Positions 11,290-23,506 of a stretch of 64,000 nt of DNA are shown here, piece after piece. A program made the position numbers and the translations under genes. A model generated the notes under the pieces. That model was not told where the DNA came from, did not search any database, and saw only the letters and a program-made list of their open reading frames with translations. The DNA comes from Macrosoma leucophasiata. Lineage: Eukaryota > Arthropoda > Insecta > Lepidoptera > Hedylidae. The stretch covers positions 7,068,001 through 7,132,000 of the forward strand of contig JAWQUS010000030.1 of NCBI GenBank assembly GCA_036365455.1. The letters run 5' to 3'. Position 1 is the first letter of the stretch; each line of letters opens with the position of its first letter.

Positions 11290-13140
11290 GGTGTGCAATT
11301 CAATTTCGTGAATGGTCATTTGTCGGCTCGAACGAAACACGCACGATGTCCGTGTCAATATCGCGACAAAATTCTTAATTTCATATTTTTAGTTTCATTT
11401 TACCACTGGGCTGAGAAATTTAGAACTGTAAGATTTTTATGTGTCATTAATTACTGTCAGATTTGTTATGATTGTTAAAATGGGATTAGTTTTTTTGCAA
11501 TTTATATTTTTAATAAATTAGTTATTTTATATAAATCATGAAATACAACTTTGATCACCATCGTGAATTCAAAGCAAATAAACAATACAAATTAAGTAGA
11601 AAGCGGTAAAAAAAGGCAGTAAACCTTCGTTAGTGGAGTCAGCGAACATCTATTGTTAGTCGTTACCTCGGTTTACAAATCCGGTGATTTCAGAAACGAC
11701 GGTCATTTGTCGAACCGACCGAATCATGCACGCCGTCCAAACCATCCAAACTCCAGATTATGTATAGTCATCAGATATTTCACATTTTCGCAGGTCTATC
11801 TCTCATACTCTCAATTATTCACCAGAGGCCCTCAACGACCCTGTTTAGCTCCGAAAGTAATGACCGGTGAACGCGAAATTACACGTGTTACAATGATTCT
11901 GTTTACCACTGGGCCGAGTAATTTAGAAGCGTTAAGATTTTCAGAGGTTATCATTATATTTAAGGCTTATCTACGTTCAACATTTAATCTATATAAATGT
12001 AAGATTTTTTATATTTTTTTTAAAGAGGCGATTAGTTATATTGATGTCCTGGTAATAAGTATATTGAAACATAAAGTCGTTAGCTTGGTTTTCAGTGTGT
12101 TATTATACTTAACACGTTTTGATAGAGTTTTGATCACCACAGTGAATTCAAAGCAAATAACGTAAAAAGCGAATTGCAGTAAACCTCAAAAGTTACCTTA
12201 CTACCTACACTACCTAGTGCAGTCTATAAACATCTATTACAGCTCGTTTTGTAAATCCAACAATTTCAAGAACGAGGGTAATTTGTCGACGTGGCCGAAT
12301 CACGCACGCCATACGAAATCTCCGGATAGAATCATTTCATATTTTCGCAAGTCTATCTCTCATAGTCTACCTATTATTCAGCAGAAGCCCTCAACGACTC
12401 TGTGTCCGAAAGTAATGGCCGGTGAACGCGAAATTACACGTGGTATAATGATTCTGTTTACCACTGGGCCGAGTAATTTAAAAGCGTTAGCTTTTAAGTG
12501 ATTATTATTAGATTATCTCTGTGTGCTATTTTATTTAAAATATGTTTACGAGTTACACAAATGAAATAGTAAGCTATTATCTTGGTTTACTGGTGTTAGA
12601 GTTTCAGTGTAGGGATTCCAGAGCGTAGGCACCGCCGCATTACCTAATCTATTTGCCACCAAATGGTAGTGTTAAGCACTATAGTGTTCCGCTTGGATGG
12701 TAATGTGTGGCACCCTAATAGCTATCAAAGGGATATAACAACTAAGGTCTCAGGGTTGGCAACGCATCTGCATTTTGATTGGTTTTTGTGTAGGCTATAG
12801 TCACCACTTAACATCCCTGTGAACAGCACACTTGTTTGTTACCTTCGTTAAACGAAAAAAAATGCAACAAGCCTAAAGGTACTACATTATTAGCGCAGTC
12901 TACAAACGTCTATTGCAGATCGTTAGCTTGGTTTGTAAATCCGACAATTTCAGGAACGAGGGCAATTTGTCGACGTGGCCGAATCACGCACGCCGTCCTA
13001 AATCATTTCATATTTTCGCAGGTCCATCTCTCACACACTCAATTATTCACCGGAGGCCTCAACGACCCTGTGTACGAAAGTAATGGCCAGTGAATGCGAA
13101 ATTACACGTGATACAATGATTTTGTTTGCCACGGACCCAA
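11290..13140 (+). repeat. Decayed tandem array of an unidentified cassette, 3-4 units
   Basis: Three units (about 11550-12125, 12128-12600, 12849-13140) and a partial one (11290-11545) share ordered blocks. These are a GATCACC..GTGAATTCAAAGCAAATAA lead (units 2-3), CGAATCACGCACGCC, CATTTTCGCAGGTCTATCTC, CCGGTGAACGCGAAATTACA and TTTACCACTGGGCCGAGTAA. Spacing between units 2 and 3 is about 585 bp. Family A has inserted before the last unit. The open frames differ by indels, so coding is not supported. The family is unknown to me. Confidence 0.7.
12610..12848 (+). repeat. SINE-like family A copy inside the cassette array
   Basis: Near-complete plus copy from GCGTAGGCACCGCCGCATTA to CACTTGTTTGTTACCTTCG. 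It interrupts the tandem array and so postdates it. Confidence 0.75.
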
Positions 13141-13279
13141 ATATGTTTGTTTAATGTTTGAAGTGTAAGATTTACGGATGTTCTTTTTTTATTTAATGGT
13201 TATTTAAGCTTGCTTTTATGGTTGAAAGTGGGCTTTATATATTAATTTTAGTACTTAAATGGATAAACATTATAATAGG

Positions 13280-13590
13280 TATATTAATTAGAACAATTGT
13301 TTGACCGTGATCTTCAGACCGTTTTGTGGGGGACCTGCTTATGGTTAGTACGCTTCGACTTCTGGTACGTTGTTGGCACTTGAGAATCCCTTTGCCCTAA
13401 CGGCCGTCGGGCCTTTAAGCTATATGCCCTGCCCACTGCCATTTGAGTTTCAATATTCTGTGGGTAATGTAGGTTAATTTGGTTCTCAGGCCGATCTCCT
13501 CATTTCTGTTTCGATCTCGCAGAGAAACGTTGAACGTACCTCTCGCGTGGCTGCTTGCGAAGATGTACCTACATGCTGTTGTTATTTTTT
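13280..13590 (-). pseudogene. RTE-like LINE reverse transcriptase C-terminal fragment
   Basis: The minus strand reads SLRDRNRNEEIGLRTKLTYI, then LKLKWQWAGHIA, then a stop and RPDGR. This is the conserved post-RT region of RTE-type elements (NEEIRRRT..KWQWAGHIARR). In-frame stops and no flanking domains mark it as a relic. Confidence 0.7.
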
Positions 13591-13594
13591 AAAT

Positions 13595-13775
13595 GGACTT
13601 ACAAAGGCGGGTCGTCTGAAGACGGTACTAGACTACTTCACCGGGCAAGTGGTATCAATGAATTTAGAAAACTGGTAAGGGTAACGAACTTCGGATAAGG
13701 GCGTTGTGGGAGCACACATAAGACATATGCGATTAGGGGCTGTGCGACTTTCGCTCCGTTCATATGTTGGTAACG
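13595..13775 (-). repeat. 3' UTR fragment related to the 7.8-kb LINE
   Basis: GACTACTTCACCGGGCAA and AGACATATGCGATTA match 7932-7950 and 8055-8072 in the LINE 3' UTR, in the same orientation. Confidence 0.6.
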
Positions 13776-14572
13776 CTGTTGATGTTGATGCCTAGTCTTT
13801 TGCTGTCTTTCAAGACGTCTCCAATGCAGTGGTGAACATTTTTGAAGATATGATATCTGTGTGTCTCATATCTCGCTAAATTATGTACCTAGTTTAAGTA
13901 ACAACTCATACCAATTCCAAAAAGCCAGAAGTTCTTCCTGTTCCTGTTGTTTCCGTTGCTGTTTTGGTACTTTGAGTTAAGTGGTTGTTTGGCATTTCCA
14001 CCTAACTAGTAAACTATTCTATCAAACATAATGACCACACTATCCTATGAAGAATTACCATGCCTTCTTCATAGCTTCTTGTAAAGTATGAGCTGTGCCA
14101 AGTATGTACGAAGTTTTAAGTGCTTACATATTTCAGAAAAAAATTGGTATTAACAGATAAATTTGGTTATGCTTTCTTCTAACACCAATTTTAGTGATTT
14201 TTTTATTTTATTTTATTCAATTAAAATATTATGTAGTTTAAGTATTTTGTAACAACCCAAAAACGTTTCTTTGAAAGTATTTTTTTTTGCAGCTTCCACA
14301 AAAAAAAACGGTAATTTGCATCCGCGTCGAGTGACCATATCCGATACAATGATTTATTTGTCACATGTCCTGTCCGTGTTTAAATCCACACTGTTTGTTT
14401 AAGAGCGAATGCTTGAGCAAAAAATTTGGTGCCATGCTGTCTGGCGTAAACCACTTTTTGCCCCCAAAAATTATGTACCCGTGGTGACTGATTCAACATT
14501 ATGACACTTTTTGCACAATCCGTCTATAAACTGTCCACGTGCGAGACATAAACTTCCGTACCACCGTTAGTA
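13776..14572. other. Unassigned AT-rich stretch
   Basis: Nothing recognised beyond short homopolymers. Confidence 0.5.
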
Positions 14573-14672
14573 TTTTTTTATGTTATGAAGGTGGCAAACA
14601 AGCATGCAGTTCACATGAATGTTAAGTGTGACTGCAGGCCATAGATACCCACCCACACAAAGACCAGACATA
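14573..14672 (-). repeat. SINE-like family A 3' fragment
   Basis: The minus-sense end GGCAAACAAGCATGCAGTTC through CCACACAAAGACCAGA; the 5' part is absent. Confidence 0.7.
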
Positions 14673-14764
14673 AAAATATTATTAAAGACAATATTTTAAA
14701 CATTAATTTAGACACATATATTTTTTAGAGATTAACTATCAATTTATCCTTTAGTTATGTATAA

Positions 14765-16190
14765 CTAGCTGTGCCCGCGACTTCGTCTACATGAGAAAAA
14801 GTATAATTGTTCAGTATCTACCCGGACGAAGTCGTGGGCGCAGTTAGTATAAAAGTAGCGTAAGTTACTCCTTATTACATCAGCTATCTGCCAGTGAAAG
14901 TCCCGTCAAAATCGAAGACACTCAAATTCTGTTTATTTGTATGTAGGTATGTATGTATGTCTGGTTGAGTGGAGATAAAAGTAGCCTAAATTACTCCTTA
15001 TCACATCAGCTATCTGCCAGTGAAAGTCCCGTCAAAGTCGAAGACACTCCAATTCTTCTTATTTGTATGTAGGTATGTATGTATGTATGGATGCAAGGAG
15101 ATAAAAGTTGGCTTAGTTACTCCTTGTTTCATCAGCTACCTACCCAGGGAAGTCCCGTAAAATTCGGATACACTCCAATTCTACTTATTTGTATGTAGGT
15201 ATGTATGTATATATGGATGTATGTAGAAAAAAGTAGCCCAAGTTACTCCTTGTTACATCAGGTACCTACCCGTGGAAGTCCCGTCAAAGTCGTATACACT
15301 CCAATTCTACTTATTTGTATGTAGGTATTTATGTATGTATGGATGTATGGAGATAAAGGCCGTTCCCAATTAGCCCCGCCAAACAGACAGACAGACAAAA
15401 ATTGTAAAAAATGTTGTTTTGGTATATGTAAGTACCGTGTATACATACATATGCGTTTAGTAAAAAGCGATTATTTTAATTTAACAAACAGACACTCCAA
15501 TTTTATTTATTTGTATGTATATAGATTTATTATGGAAGCTACAATACAACATAAGACCTAAAAATTCTGTGAAAATTTTAAGCGTCTACATTACATTACA
15601 TTAGCGGTAACAGAAATACATAATTTGTGAAAATGTTAGCTTTCTAGCTTTCACTATTTATGAGATACAGCCTGGTGACAGACAGACGGACGTACGGACG
15701 GACAGACAGACAGACAGCGGAGGATTAGTTATCCGTAGGGTCCGTTTTTACCTATTAGGTACGAAACTCCCTAAAAGATAGAACTTAGATACAGAATAGC
15801 TTAAAAATATTAGATACGATTCTTTAAATTGACATAACGTTTTTTATTTCTGAACTGATTCACATGAAACAAACACAACTCGAACACACAGCAAATCGAA
15901 TAATCCGTTTCTGATATTAGCGTGCACAAACACACACACAAACAGACATTTTCCCGGGATAAAAAGTACCCAGTGTTGTGCGCCAAAGGTTAAAGTATAA
16001 TCATACCAAGTTTCATTGTAATCGGAAAGGTAGTTTTTATGTGATGCTTGAACAAACAAACAGACAAACAGACAGACAGACAAAAAAATTTCTAATCACA
16101 TATTTGTGGTCGGCATCGATCTAATAACATCCCCTGATATTTATTTTTTCAATATTTTTAATGTACAGAATTTACACTTCTACAGATTTA
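14765..16190 (+). repeat. Long dispersed repeat (family G) with GACA-rich tracts
   Basis: It starts with a hairpin (CTGTGCCCGCGACTTCGTC against GACGAAGTCGTGGGCGCAG) and runs through the 126-bp array, GACAGACAGA tracts and GTCCGTTTTTACC. It is collinear with 44620-45740, and its start recurs inverted at 62300-62445. No frame with known domains was found. Confidence 0.65.
14851..15354 (+). repeat. Tandem repeat, four units of exactly 126 bp
   Basis: Units start at 14851, 14977, 15103 and 15229 with AAAAGT(A/T)G. Each contains GTTACTCCTT, CAGTGAAAGTCCCGTCAAA or a variant, ACACTCCAATTCT and TTTGTATGTAGGTATGTATG. The sister element at 44.7 kb has a single unit. Confidence 0.9.
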
Positions 16191-16629
16191 TTATAAGTAT
16201 AGATTATTACCTTAGGTATGTGGTATTGTGCGCCATCTCCTTCTAGTAGGAGATATACTGAACCCTCCGAGTACCGTTGGCCCTGTAAGGCTAGAATTTT
16301 TTGTAGGGATGAATCATAACATGCTAAGTACAAAGTCCATCGCTGGGCAAGGATCAACACGACACGTCATCAACCCCATAATTTTGAAAATGTAAAAAAA
16401 AAACTCTTTTCGCTGTAAGCTTGAAATTTTTATATGATTTTGTTTATAAGTTTGAAAAAAATTGACAGGCGATTTCGATGAGCACAAGTGTCTCCCAGGC
16501 GAATTGAAAGGTGTGCTATATGTACGAATTAAAGTAAACTTTCTTCTGTAAAGTTGAAATTTATAAGTGTTTCTCTAAGATATTTGAAGTAAGTAGGTAC
16601 AATGACAGGCGATTCTGGCTAGCCTAAAA
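16191..16629. other. Unassigned stretch
   Basis: No recognisable gene or repeat. Confidence 0.5.
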
Positions 16630-16925
16630 AAATCGCCCAAGTGCGAGTCGGACTCGAGCACAAAGTGTTCCGTACAAAAAAATTGCTCAGAAATTACGCT
16701 TGTTCTATGGCCCCCCATTTGGGCCTTTGATGATTACATTATTTTTATTTAATTATTTATTATGAAAGGTAATACACAAATTAATACTCTCCGTACCGTC
16801 ATTAATATTGAGCAAAAATACGAAAAAAAACACGTTTACGTTACGTTAAATTTTAGTATTTGTTGTTATAGCGGCAACGGAAATAGGTACATAACTTGTG
16901 AAAATTTCAGAAAATTTGGCATTGT
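16630..16925 (+). repeat. Family H-related repeat (CCCAAGTGCGAGTCGGACTCG)
   Basis: The head AATCGCCCAAGTGCGAGTCG plus GTTCCGTAC matches the widespread insect repeat also seen at 27603, 43085, 57061 and 61215. Confidence 0.55.
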
Positions 16926-17235
16926 GGCTTAATTTTAGAACAGAACCAAAGCACACAATTATGAGACACAATAATACATATCTGATCCCTACGCATTGAA
17001 CATTCGCATAACCCGCACCCTTCAACCCCGTAGCCATCACGATAGACTTATTGTGTTTAGATCGTGATATTTGACGTATGCGCCTAATGAATTGGAGTGT
17101 GTATTTATTAAGTTAATTAAAACGTTCTTGAAGCAACGCGAGCCTTCGCTGATTTGATCTGGTTATCTGGTAGAAGATTTTGTTAAGCACCTATATATAC
17201 CAAAAATGTGGACATGAGTGTTTTAAACTTATAGG
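16926..17235. other. Unassigned stretch
   Basis: Nothing recognised. Confidence 0.5.
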
Positions 17236-17435
17236 TACAGTGCTCATCAAGAAATAATGCACATCGAGCCTATGAAAGTGACAATCGGCTAGTTTCGGAT
17301 TCATAGAGCGTTATCTCTGCTGTACACTGTCTACTTAAGCATCAGTAGTCCGCTAACGATAACGCTCTACAGATCCGAAATAAGCCGAAGTCTCTTCCTA
17401 AGATCGATGTGCATTATTTCTAGTTGGATACTGTA
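17236..17435. mobile_element. MITE, 200 bp, TACAGT..ACTGTA ends (Tc1/mariner-like)
   Basis: Long inverted arms: TACAGTGCTCATCAAGAAAT on the left and, reverse-complemented, TACAGTATCCAACTAGAAAT on the right. Inner ATAATGCACATCGA and AGAGCGTTATC pairings bring the arms to about 80 bp. Ends in TACAGT suggest TA-targeting. Confidence 0.75.
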
Positions 17436-18759
17436 CTTGTGATTGATATGACCAGTTTAAGTGGGATAGCAAGCAGTCATGTAAGACTATGGAAACAAGG
17501 AAGAGAGAATAAAGTTTTTTATACGTTCTTAGCTAAATTCCAATAATTATTTTTCTGCCGAATTTCAAATTTGTAGCACAAAAAAATAAGTAGCTACTTT
17601 CATGCAAATTTTCGAGAGCCTTTAGACCGGCTCTGTCCGTTCTTACCTGACGTTTACTAATACGATAGCTTATAGGTAAACGTCCCTGCCAAATTCAGTC
17701 TTTGCTCGATAAATAATTTTCGATGTTTCGTGCTTTTAACGTAGATAGTGAGTAGAGAAGAGTCTATCTACTAGAAAGTGGATGGTCACTTTTACTAGGT
17801 ACCTATATATCACAAAAAATTGAAAAGTGGACAATTCTGATATGTATCTACGTTATTGTAGGTCATTGATGTTTAGCCAAAAGAAAAATGTGTAAAGTGA
17901 TGTTAAAACTCATATATTATTATTAAATAAGGTTTTTTTTTGTCTCGACTGTATTGCGATGGCAACAGATTTTCACCAATTATTTCTTCCGTTTTATGTT
18001 CTTAATATCAAAATACCAACACACACGAAGACTTCAGAAGCCTATTGTCTTTACACAAACAATGTTGTTTTAAATTTAATATTTCATAACAATAATGAGA
18101 CATTATTAGGGAGGCGTCTCATATTTAACGTTTGAAGAATCGACTTCTCCTCTCTAATGAAGCGAGGGGCAACAATTTATTAGTCGAATGTGTGTATGAG
18201 CTGTAACATATTCAATTTTAAGTAGAATTTCCCCTATTTAGTCTTAATCATATTGAAGTTTAGTACAAAATTACTTGAGAGTGCGTTCGTTATTTGTTTT
18301 GATGAGAATTAAGATGTCATAACTTGCTTTTGTTCTTAAGTAAAAATAACAGTCAAAAGCTTAGCAGTTTTGATCACTATTCTTAAAAATTAATAAATTC
18401 ACACCTGTGTTTTTCTGAAGATTTAGGCAAAACTACAGACTTCAAGCCTTCAAATTAAAACGCGTACGACGCGTAATTCGCGAAGTGTGTTTTTTTAGTT
18501 CCATAGAAGGACTTAAAAATGATAGGAACTAAATGAGAAATCATTATCAATTTTTATCGAACAAGTTTAACCAGCAGCTTGCACATGTTTATAGGTAACT
18601 AACAGCAATGCTACTGAGAATTTCACGGAATCGAAATTGTGACATTAGATCCAGTAGTTATCTTTTAGTATAAAAGAACTATTATGTTTTCTACAATACT
18701 ACAGGCTTTTCAGTAATTTTTTTTATTGGATTGCGGTAACTCTAGTCTAATTCTCTTAT
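17436..18759. other. Unassigned AT-rich region
   Basis: No gene, repeat family or structure recognised on either strand. Confidence 0.5.
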
Positions 18760-18894
18760 GGCCGAATACTCAAACGTCACTCAATTTTAAGCAACGCTCA
18801 AATGTCCGCTATCTCAATCGTTTGAACGTGTTTTATAAAGACAGAAGACTTTTAAGTCCCGCTTAGATTTAAGTGACGTTTGAGTATTTTTCCG
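18760..18894. mobile_element. MITE, about 135 bp (GGCCGAATACTCAAACG ends), copy 1
   Basis: Inverted ends GGCCGAATACTCAAACGTCA and TGACGTTTGAGTATTTTTCCG. The inner GTTTGAACGTGTTTTATAAA is shared with copy 2 at 24429-24563, which is in the opposite orientation. Confidence 0.75.
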
Positions 18895-18901
18895 TTAGAG
18901 C

Positions 18902-18948
18902 CCCTTTACACTCGCGTTTGTCCTACGCTGTTCAAACGCGAGTGTGAA
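18902..18948. repeat. Short hairpin, 17-bp stem
   Basis: CTTTACACTCGCGTTTG pairs with CAAACGCGAGTGTGAAG (one G-T) around a loop of about 12 nt, directly next to the MITE. Confidence 0.6.
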
Positions 18949-19139
18949 GTTATGCGCAGCGTTTACGCGACGCGTGCGTCGAGGTGCGGAGCAATAGATC
19001 CGTAATTTGTAGAACAAAGGTAAAATATCTGAGACTGTTAGCGGCAAGGTATTGGCGTTGAGACCTCTAGTTGTAGAATTAATGTCTATGTTGCAGCAAT
19101 CACATCGACTGCCTTTTATCTGAATGGCATGCCTGTTTA

Positions 19140-19620
19140 CTTGCAATTAATGAGAAAAGTGCTGCGTTCAACTATCTGAGAAGGTTACGTAATTTTTTCC
19201 TTATCCCCACCAAAATTGCACTTGCACATTTTTTGCTCTTCCCTATCCTTGATTATGCTGACGTATGCTATCTAGATGTATCCCAGGAGCAACTTAACAA
19301 ACTTGAGCGTCTTCAAAACATTATCATTCGTTTCATATTCGGTCTCCATAAATATGATCAAATCTCAGAGTTTGGTTCAAAGCTCAAGTGGCTCTCAATT
19401 CATCTTCGGCGGAATACAGATATTCTTTCTCTCTTGTACTGTGTGCTATTTCGTCCAAATACTCCCAACTACCTAAAAGATCGTTTTAATTATTTTTGTT
19501 CTCCTCATTCCTCTAGTCAACGTTCTTCCACCCACCTATTTGATACGTTTTATGTCAACTGCTGTTTAATTTTCTTATGGTGTACTTACTTACAATAAAG
19601 AGTAATGTTGTTGTTGTTGC
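19140..19620 (+). pseudogene. 5'-truncated LINE: reverse transcriptase C-terminus
   Basis: The frame reads LRRLRNFFLIPTKIALAHF, then LFPILDYADVCYLD, then LNKLERLQNIIIRFIFGL. This is the conserved region after the RT catalytic core in CR1/Jockey-type LINEs (..ILEYADVVWG..LERVQ..). It ends with an AATAAAG signal and a TTG/CTG microsatellite tail. Everything upstream is missing. Confidence 0.8.
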
Positions 19621-20560
19621 TGTTGCTGTAAACTATTAAATAAACAAATAAGAATTTAAGAAAGCAATACCACTGTCTAAGATGTCTATAATTTGACAAA
19701 AAAAAATGTCATCCATAGCTCCCAAAATAGCAAGAAACAATTATATTGGTTTGCGAAACACAGATCAGCGCGTTTCGATATAATGAATAAATCACAATAA
19801 CACTCCTCCTGAGACCCATCTCAATCAAAACCTTAGCGTGCCCATACATCACGCTCTGACAGGCGACCGGCTCTGTAATGAAGACACGAACTATAATACG
19901 CCATTTAAATGCACCGTCGACAGGCATAAACAATTGAAATAATTATCAGGATAAGCCTCCCGGATCAAGTGAAAGCCCTTGAGATTTTAACCCTTCTGAG
20001 AACCTCCTGACAGCGTCTTATGCAAATTCGTAAACTTCACGCACACCACTATGCTAAATTCACCGTTGTATAATTTTTAAACCTACTGCTGTAACATAAA
20101 GTTCGAATTTCAACGGTATATGTTGTGATATACGTCATTTTTTGCATGCTAATGCTAATGGTTGCTCAATTGGCTCTAAAGTCTATGATCTGGCAAGTTG
20201 TTTTGTTTAGCCATTTCTATAGTAGGTACTACTGTTTACATTTATACGTGTAGGTAGAAAGGTTGGGTTGCATTATCTTACTTTAACTTTAACAAATCTG
20301 TTAAAGTACCAGTTCTGTGAATTGTTAAACGACAACATAACTTTACCTGTTAACTGTAACCGACCTAGAAATTAACCCAAAAATACCTGTACGATGTGCA
20401 TAAAATGTGTTATTCAGGGTCAGCAATTTGTCCATGTACAAATCACTCTGTCGACATCAAAGTTAAATTTAAAATGATTTCAATCAAAAGGAATGTTTAT
20501 CAAACTAAAAACGTTAATTGCATCGAAAAACAAACAGTGATAGCACGTTTACAACATAGG
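19621..20560. other. Unassigned stretch
   Basis: No gene recognised. Confidence 0.5.
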
Positions 20561-20566
20561 AAGTGG

Positions 20567-20700
20567 TTACATCAAAAAGAGATCTATTCCGGCGGTACGG
20601 TGGCTAGTGATGCATACAACGTCAATATATCGATAATCGATGTTTTCGACGAAAATGTAGCTTACAAAACATCGATTTATCGACATCGACGGAACGTTAA
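20567..20700. repeat. Repeat with ATCGAT palindromes
   Basis: GTTACATCAAAAAGAGATCT at 20567 recurs at 21352. It is followed by TATCGATAATCGATG and an inverted ACATCGATTTATCGACATCG. One exact TATCGATA lies at 20628-20635. Confidence 0.5.
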
Positions 20701-20984
20701 GAAGATTGATTAGTATATACATATATTTTTACACGATTTTATGAAGGCGTCGGTATGTGACGACCTTATCGCTTTCTATTGGAGGATTCTTCCTCTAGTG
20801 CAGTCAGCCAACCAAACAATGGCGAGCAAACCATTCTAATAGTAAAAGGTAAAGGTAGTAAAAATAACATCAGGAGGGTCAGCAGCGTCTCGCGATAAAG
20901 CTACCACTACTGCGATCGTCATCCACCAGCCAAGCGATTATGGAATATTCTTTTCTAATAACACACGACATTGTTGTAAGCGTC

Positions 20985-21050
20985 TTTGGGGAAGGCTTTG
21001 TAGCAATGGACGTCTTTCGGCTGGAGTGATAGTCACGATGCAATGATTTT
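20985..21050 (+). pseudogene. RTE-like LINE C-terminal tail
   Basis: GGCTTTGTAGCAATGGACGT then CTTTCGGCTGGAGTGA resembles the ALVQQWTTFS-stop ending seen at 2343. Confidence 0.45.
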
Positions 21051-21737
21051 ATGATCGTGTTAATACTAACATCGTAATTTTGATGTCATTAATCACTGTC
21101 CAATTTTTAAACGATCTTTTTTTTCATCATTATGAACAGCATTGTTACAATTAGTCGCTCGACAGTTAACATTTTGTATGGAGCAATTAATTCCATTCTT
21201 CAGTATTTTTGTCTTACGATAATCGTTTTTTTTATACACTGTATATAAAATATTTTAAATTAAGAAGAGACTTCTTCTTCTTGTATAATTTTCAGATCCC
21301 TTTCAGTTTATTTTGATAGAAAACATCGATATTTGTCAAGTTACATCCCTAGTTACATCAAAAAGAGATCTATCCCTGTGCGGTAGGGCTAAGGAGGGTC
21401 GGCGGACGATACGAAATAATTCTCGAATCTCAGCTTCTGCTTGGGTGGCCAGCGATAACAATTATTGTTACCCGGAATTTGCGAAAGGAAATGCCAAATA
21501 TCTAATTGGAATTTCTAATTAGACTTGTAAAGCTGAACGGTCGGCTAATTAGTTTTCAATGGGATGAATTCGGTTTTTGCTGTGCTTTTGATTTCATGTT
21601 AGAAATTGTTCGATATTTGTGTATTGATTGTGATATTATGGAGAAAATAAAAACCAGGACAAGAACAAAAACGGAGATAATGTTAGAAATGTAGTGTTAC
21701 TGTCTATCGGTATGATGGTAATATATTAAATAGTATT
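21051..21737. other. Unassigned stretch
   Basis: Apart from the 26-bp match at 21352, nothing was recognised. Confidence 0.5.
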
Positions 21738-22165
21738 TCTTTTTTATGAAGTGACAAACAAGCATGAAGTTCGTACTGTAGCTGTTAAACATCTATATTA
21801 AAAAAAAAAACAGACATTTAGATGATTTGTTGCCACTCCTGGGGCTGTGGCGAAAAATACGTTGCCGCACATTACGACCGAAACACGATAGTGGTGAACG
21901 CTAGCATTAACAGAAAGTAGATTAGTTCCACTTTTGGAGTTTGAGGGCGTAGGCACCACATTATCTGCCACCAAATAGAAGTCTTCAGCACTATCGTTTT
22001 CCAGTTAGATGGTAATGCATGATCCTGTAATAACTATCACTGAGACAAAACGACCAAGGCCTCAGGGGTGGTAACCCATCTTCGTTTCGACCATCGATTT
22101 TTGTATACCATTTATACATACCTACCATTAATGGGAATTGCATGCTTGTTGCATCATCATTATAC
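21738..22165. repeat. Two diverged family A copies, inverted
   Basis: A minus-sense copy (21738-21925) is followed by a plus-sense copy (21940-22165, GGTAACCCATCTTCGTTTCG). Both are more diverged than the intron copies. Confidence 0.65.
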
Positions 22166-22199
22166 AAAAAAAGTCTTTGTTAACAGAAAATAAATTAAA

Positions 22200-22520
22200 T
22201 CACAATAAATCTAAACATAGAACAGCGTCCGTCTGTAACATATAAAATTAGGAGAGCACGCATAAAACATAGAGGGAGTAATTTTCTAAACCCTTTCACA
22301 TAAATTGCAAGTGCGATTTCCATTTGAAACACGGGGTCCGCATTAAGGTTCCTCCACGATGTCCGAGGGTTCGCTTGACCGTGCCGGGTTCCGCTGCAAG
22401 AAAGGGCTCATTTTCATTAGGCGGCTATGCGGCAGAGATACTTAGATTTATATAGCGTCGGTTTTACTGTGACTCTCAAACTTTGAATACTCATTAGCAT
22501 TATTTTATATTTCGTGCCAG
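22200..22520. other. Non-repetitive stretch upstream of Runx
   Basis: GC-richer than its neighbours (for example around CCGTGCCGGGTTCCGCTGC), with no repeat match and no credible frame. Possibly regulatory; no function shown. Confidence 0.35.
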
Positions 22521-22614
22521 GAGTAAAGTTTGCTTTGGCGGGTGTCAAATAGTAGAGTGCTGAAGTACATTTGCAGCACTTGGAAATAATAAAAATATCT
22601 TGTCAAATCTACAT

Positions 22615-22765
22615 ACCTATATAAAAATCAATTGTTGTTCGTTAGTCTCGCTAAAACTCGAGAACGGCTGGACCGATTTGTCTAAGCAATGTAGTTGTGT
22701 TCCTAACGTCAAAGAGTCACCAAATCTTTTTGATAGGACGAATTCTGTCGGGTCCGCTAGTTACA
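22615..22765 (-). repeat. Family F repeat, minus copy
   Basis: Contains CGTTAGTCTCGCTAAAACTC and GAGAACGGCTGGACCGATTT, the mirror of the family F ends at 28705, 28985 and 40695. Confidence 0.6.
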
Positions 22766-23506
22766 AATAAAAATTTAAAGTGCAATAATAACAACTGATA
22801 CGTTGATTAATATGTCAAAGCAAACCTTAAAAGTTAAATGAATATTAGTCCAAAAGCACTTAATAATTAAAATAGGTATCAACAAAATGTTCCATTCTCT
22901 CTTTTTCAAATGGCAAGATAAGACTAACGAAAAGAATAAGAACTTTGATTTAGACTATAATACAAAATTTTTTTAAATGAACAAAATGTTACCAATTACC
23001 AATTTTGAAATATATTGGTTGAAAGTTATTAGAAAATTATTAATTTCCACCCTTATTTACCTGCGAAACTACTAAACCTAAAATTAATTAAAAAAAACTG
23101 AAATCAGTGCTTTAAAGGAAAATCAATAAAAATCTCTCTCTCAATTTTACGAAGCCCTGTTAACGCGAGATCACAATCACAATTTTGTTAGCTGACAGTT
23201 TTATCCAAATATCTTAAAAATGCTGCATTAAAATCACTCATATAAAATTTAAAAATTATCGATTTATTTTAAACAGTTTGAGAACCACCGGCCCCGCTAA
23301 CGAGAGACGACGGCGAGTCCGGTGACCCTTCTGTTTGAAGCGAGCCACTTTTTGCTGCACATTCCGCGCCCAAGGAACACGCGGAGCATCCGGGAAGGTG
23401 CTGTTTCAGGTATGCCTCACACATTTTATGTATGTCATTATAATGTTTATAGGATGAAAGGAATTTGTTTTAAGCAGCTTCATATTCGTTTTTATATTAT
23501 TTCGCA
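22766..23506. other. Unassigned AT-rich region
   Basis: A short GC-rich patch lies at 23285-23400. No gene was recognised. Confidence 0.5.

Noticed and set aside
11653..12165. 170-codon frame in the cassette array
   Set aside because: Equivalent frames in the other units are broken by indels, so no protein is conserved.
20396..20713. 105-codon frame
   Set aside because: Its C-terminal half is a read-through of an ATCGAT palindromic repeat, and no motif is present.
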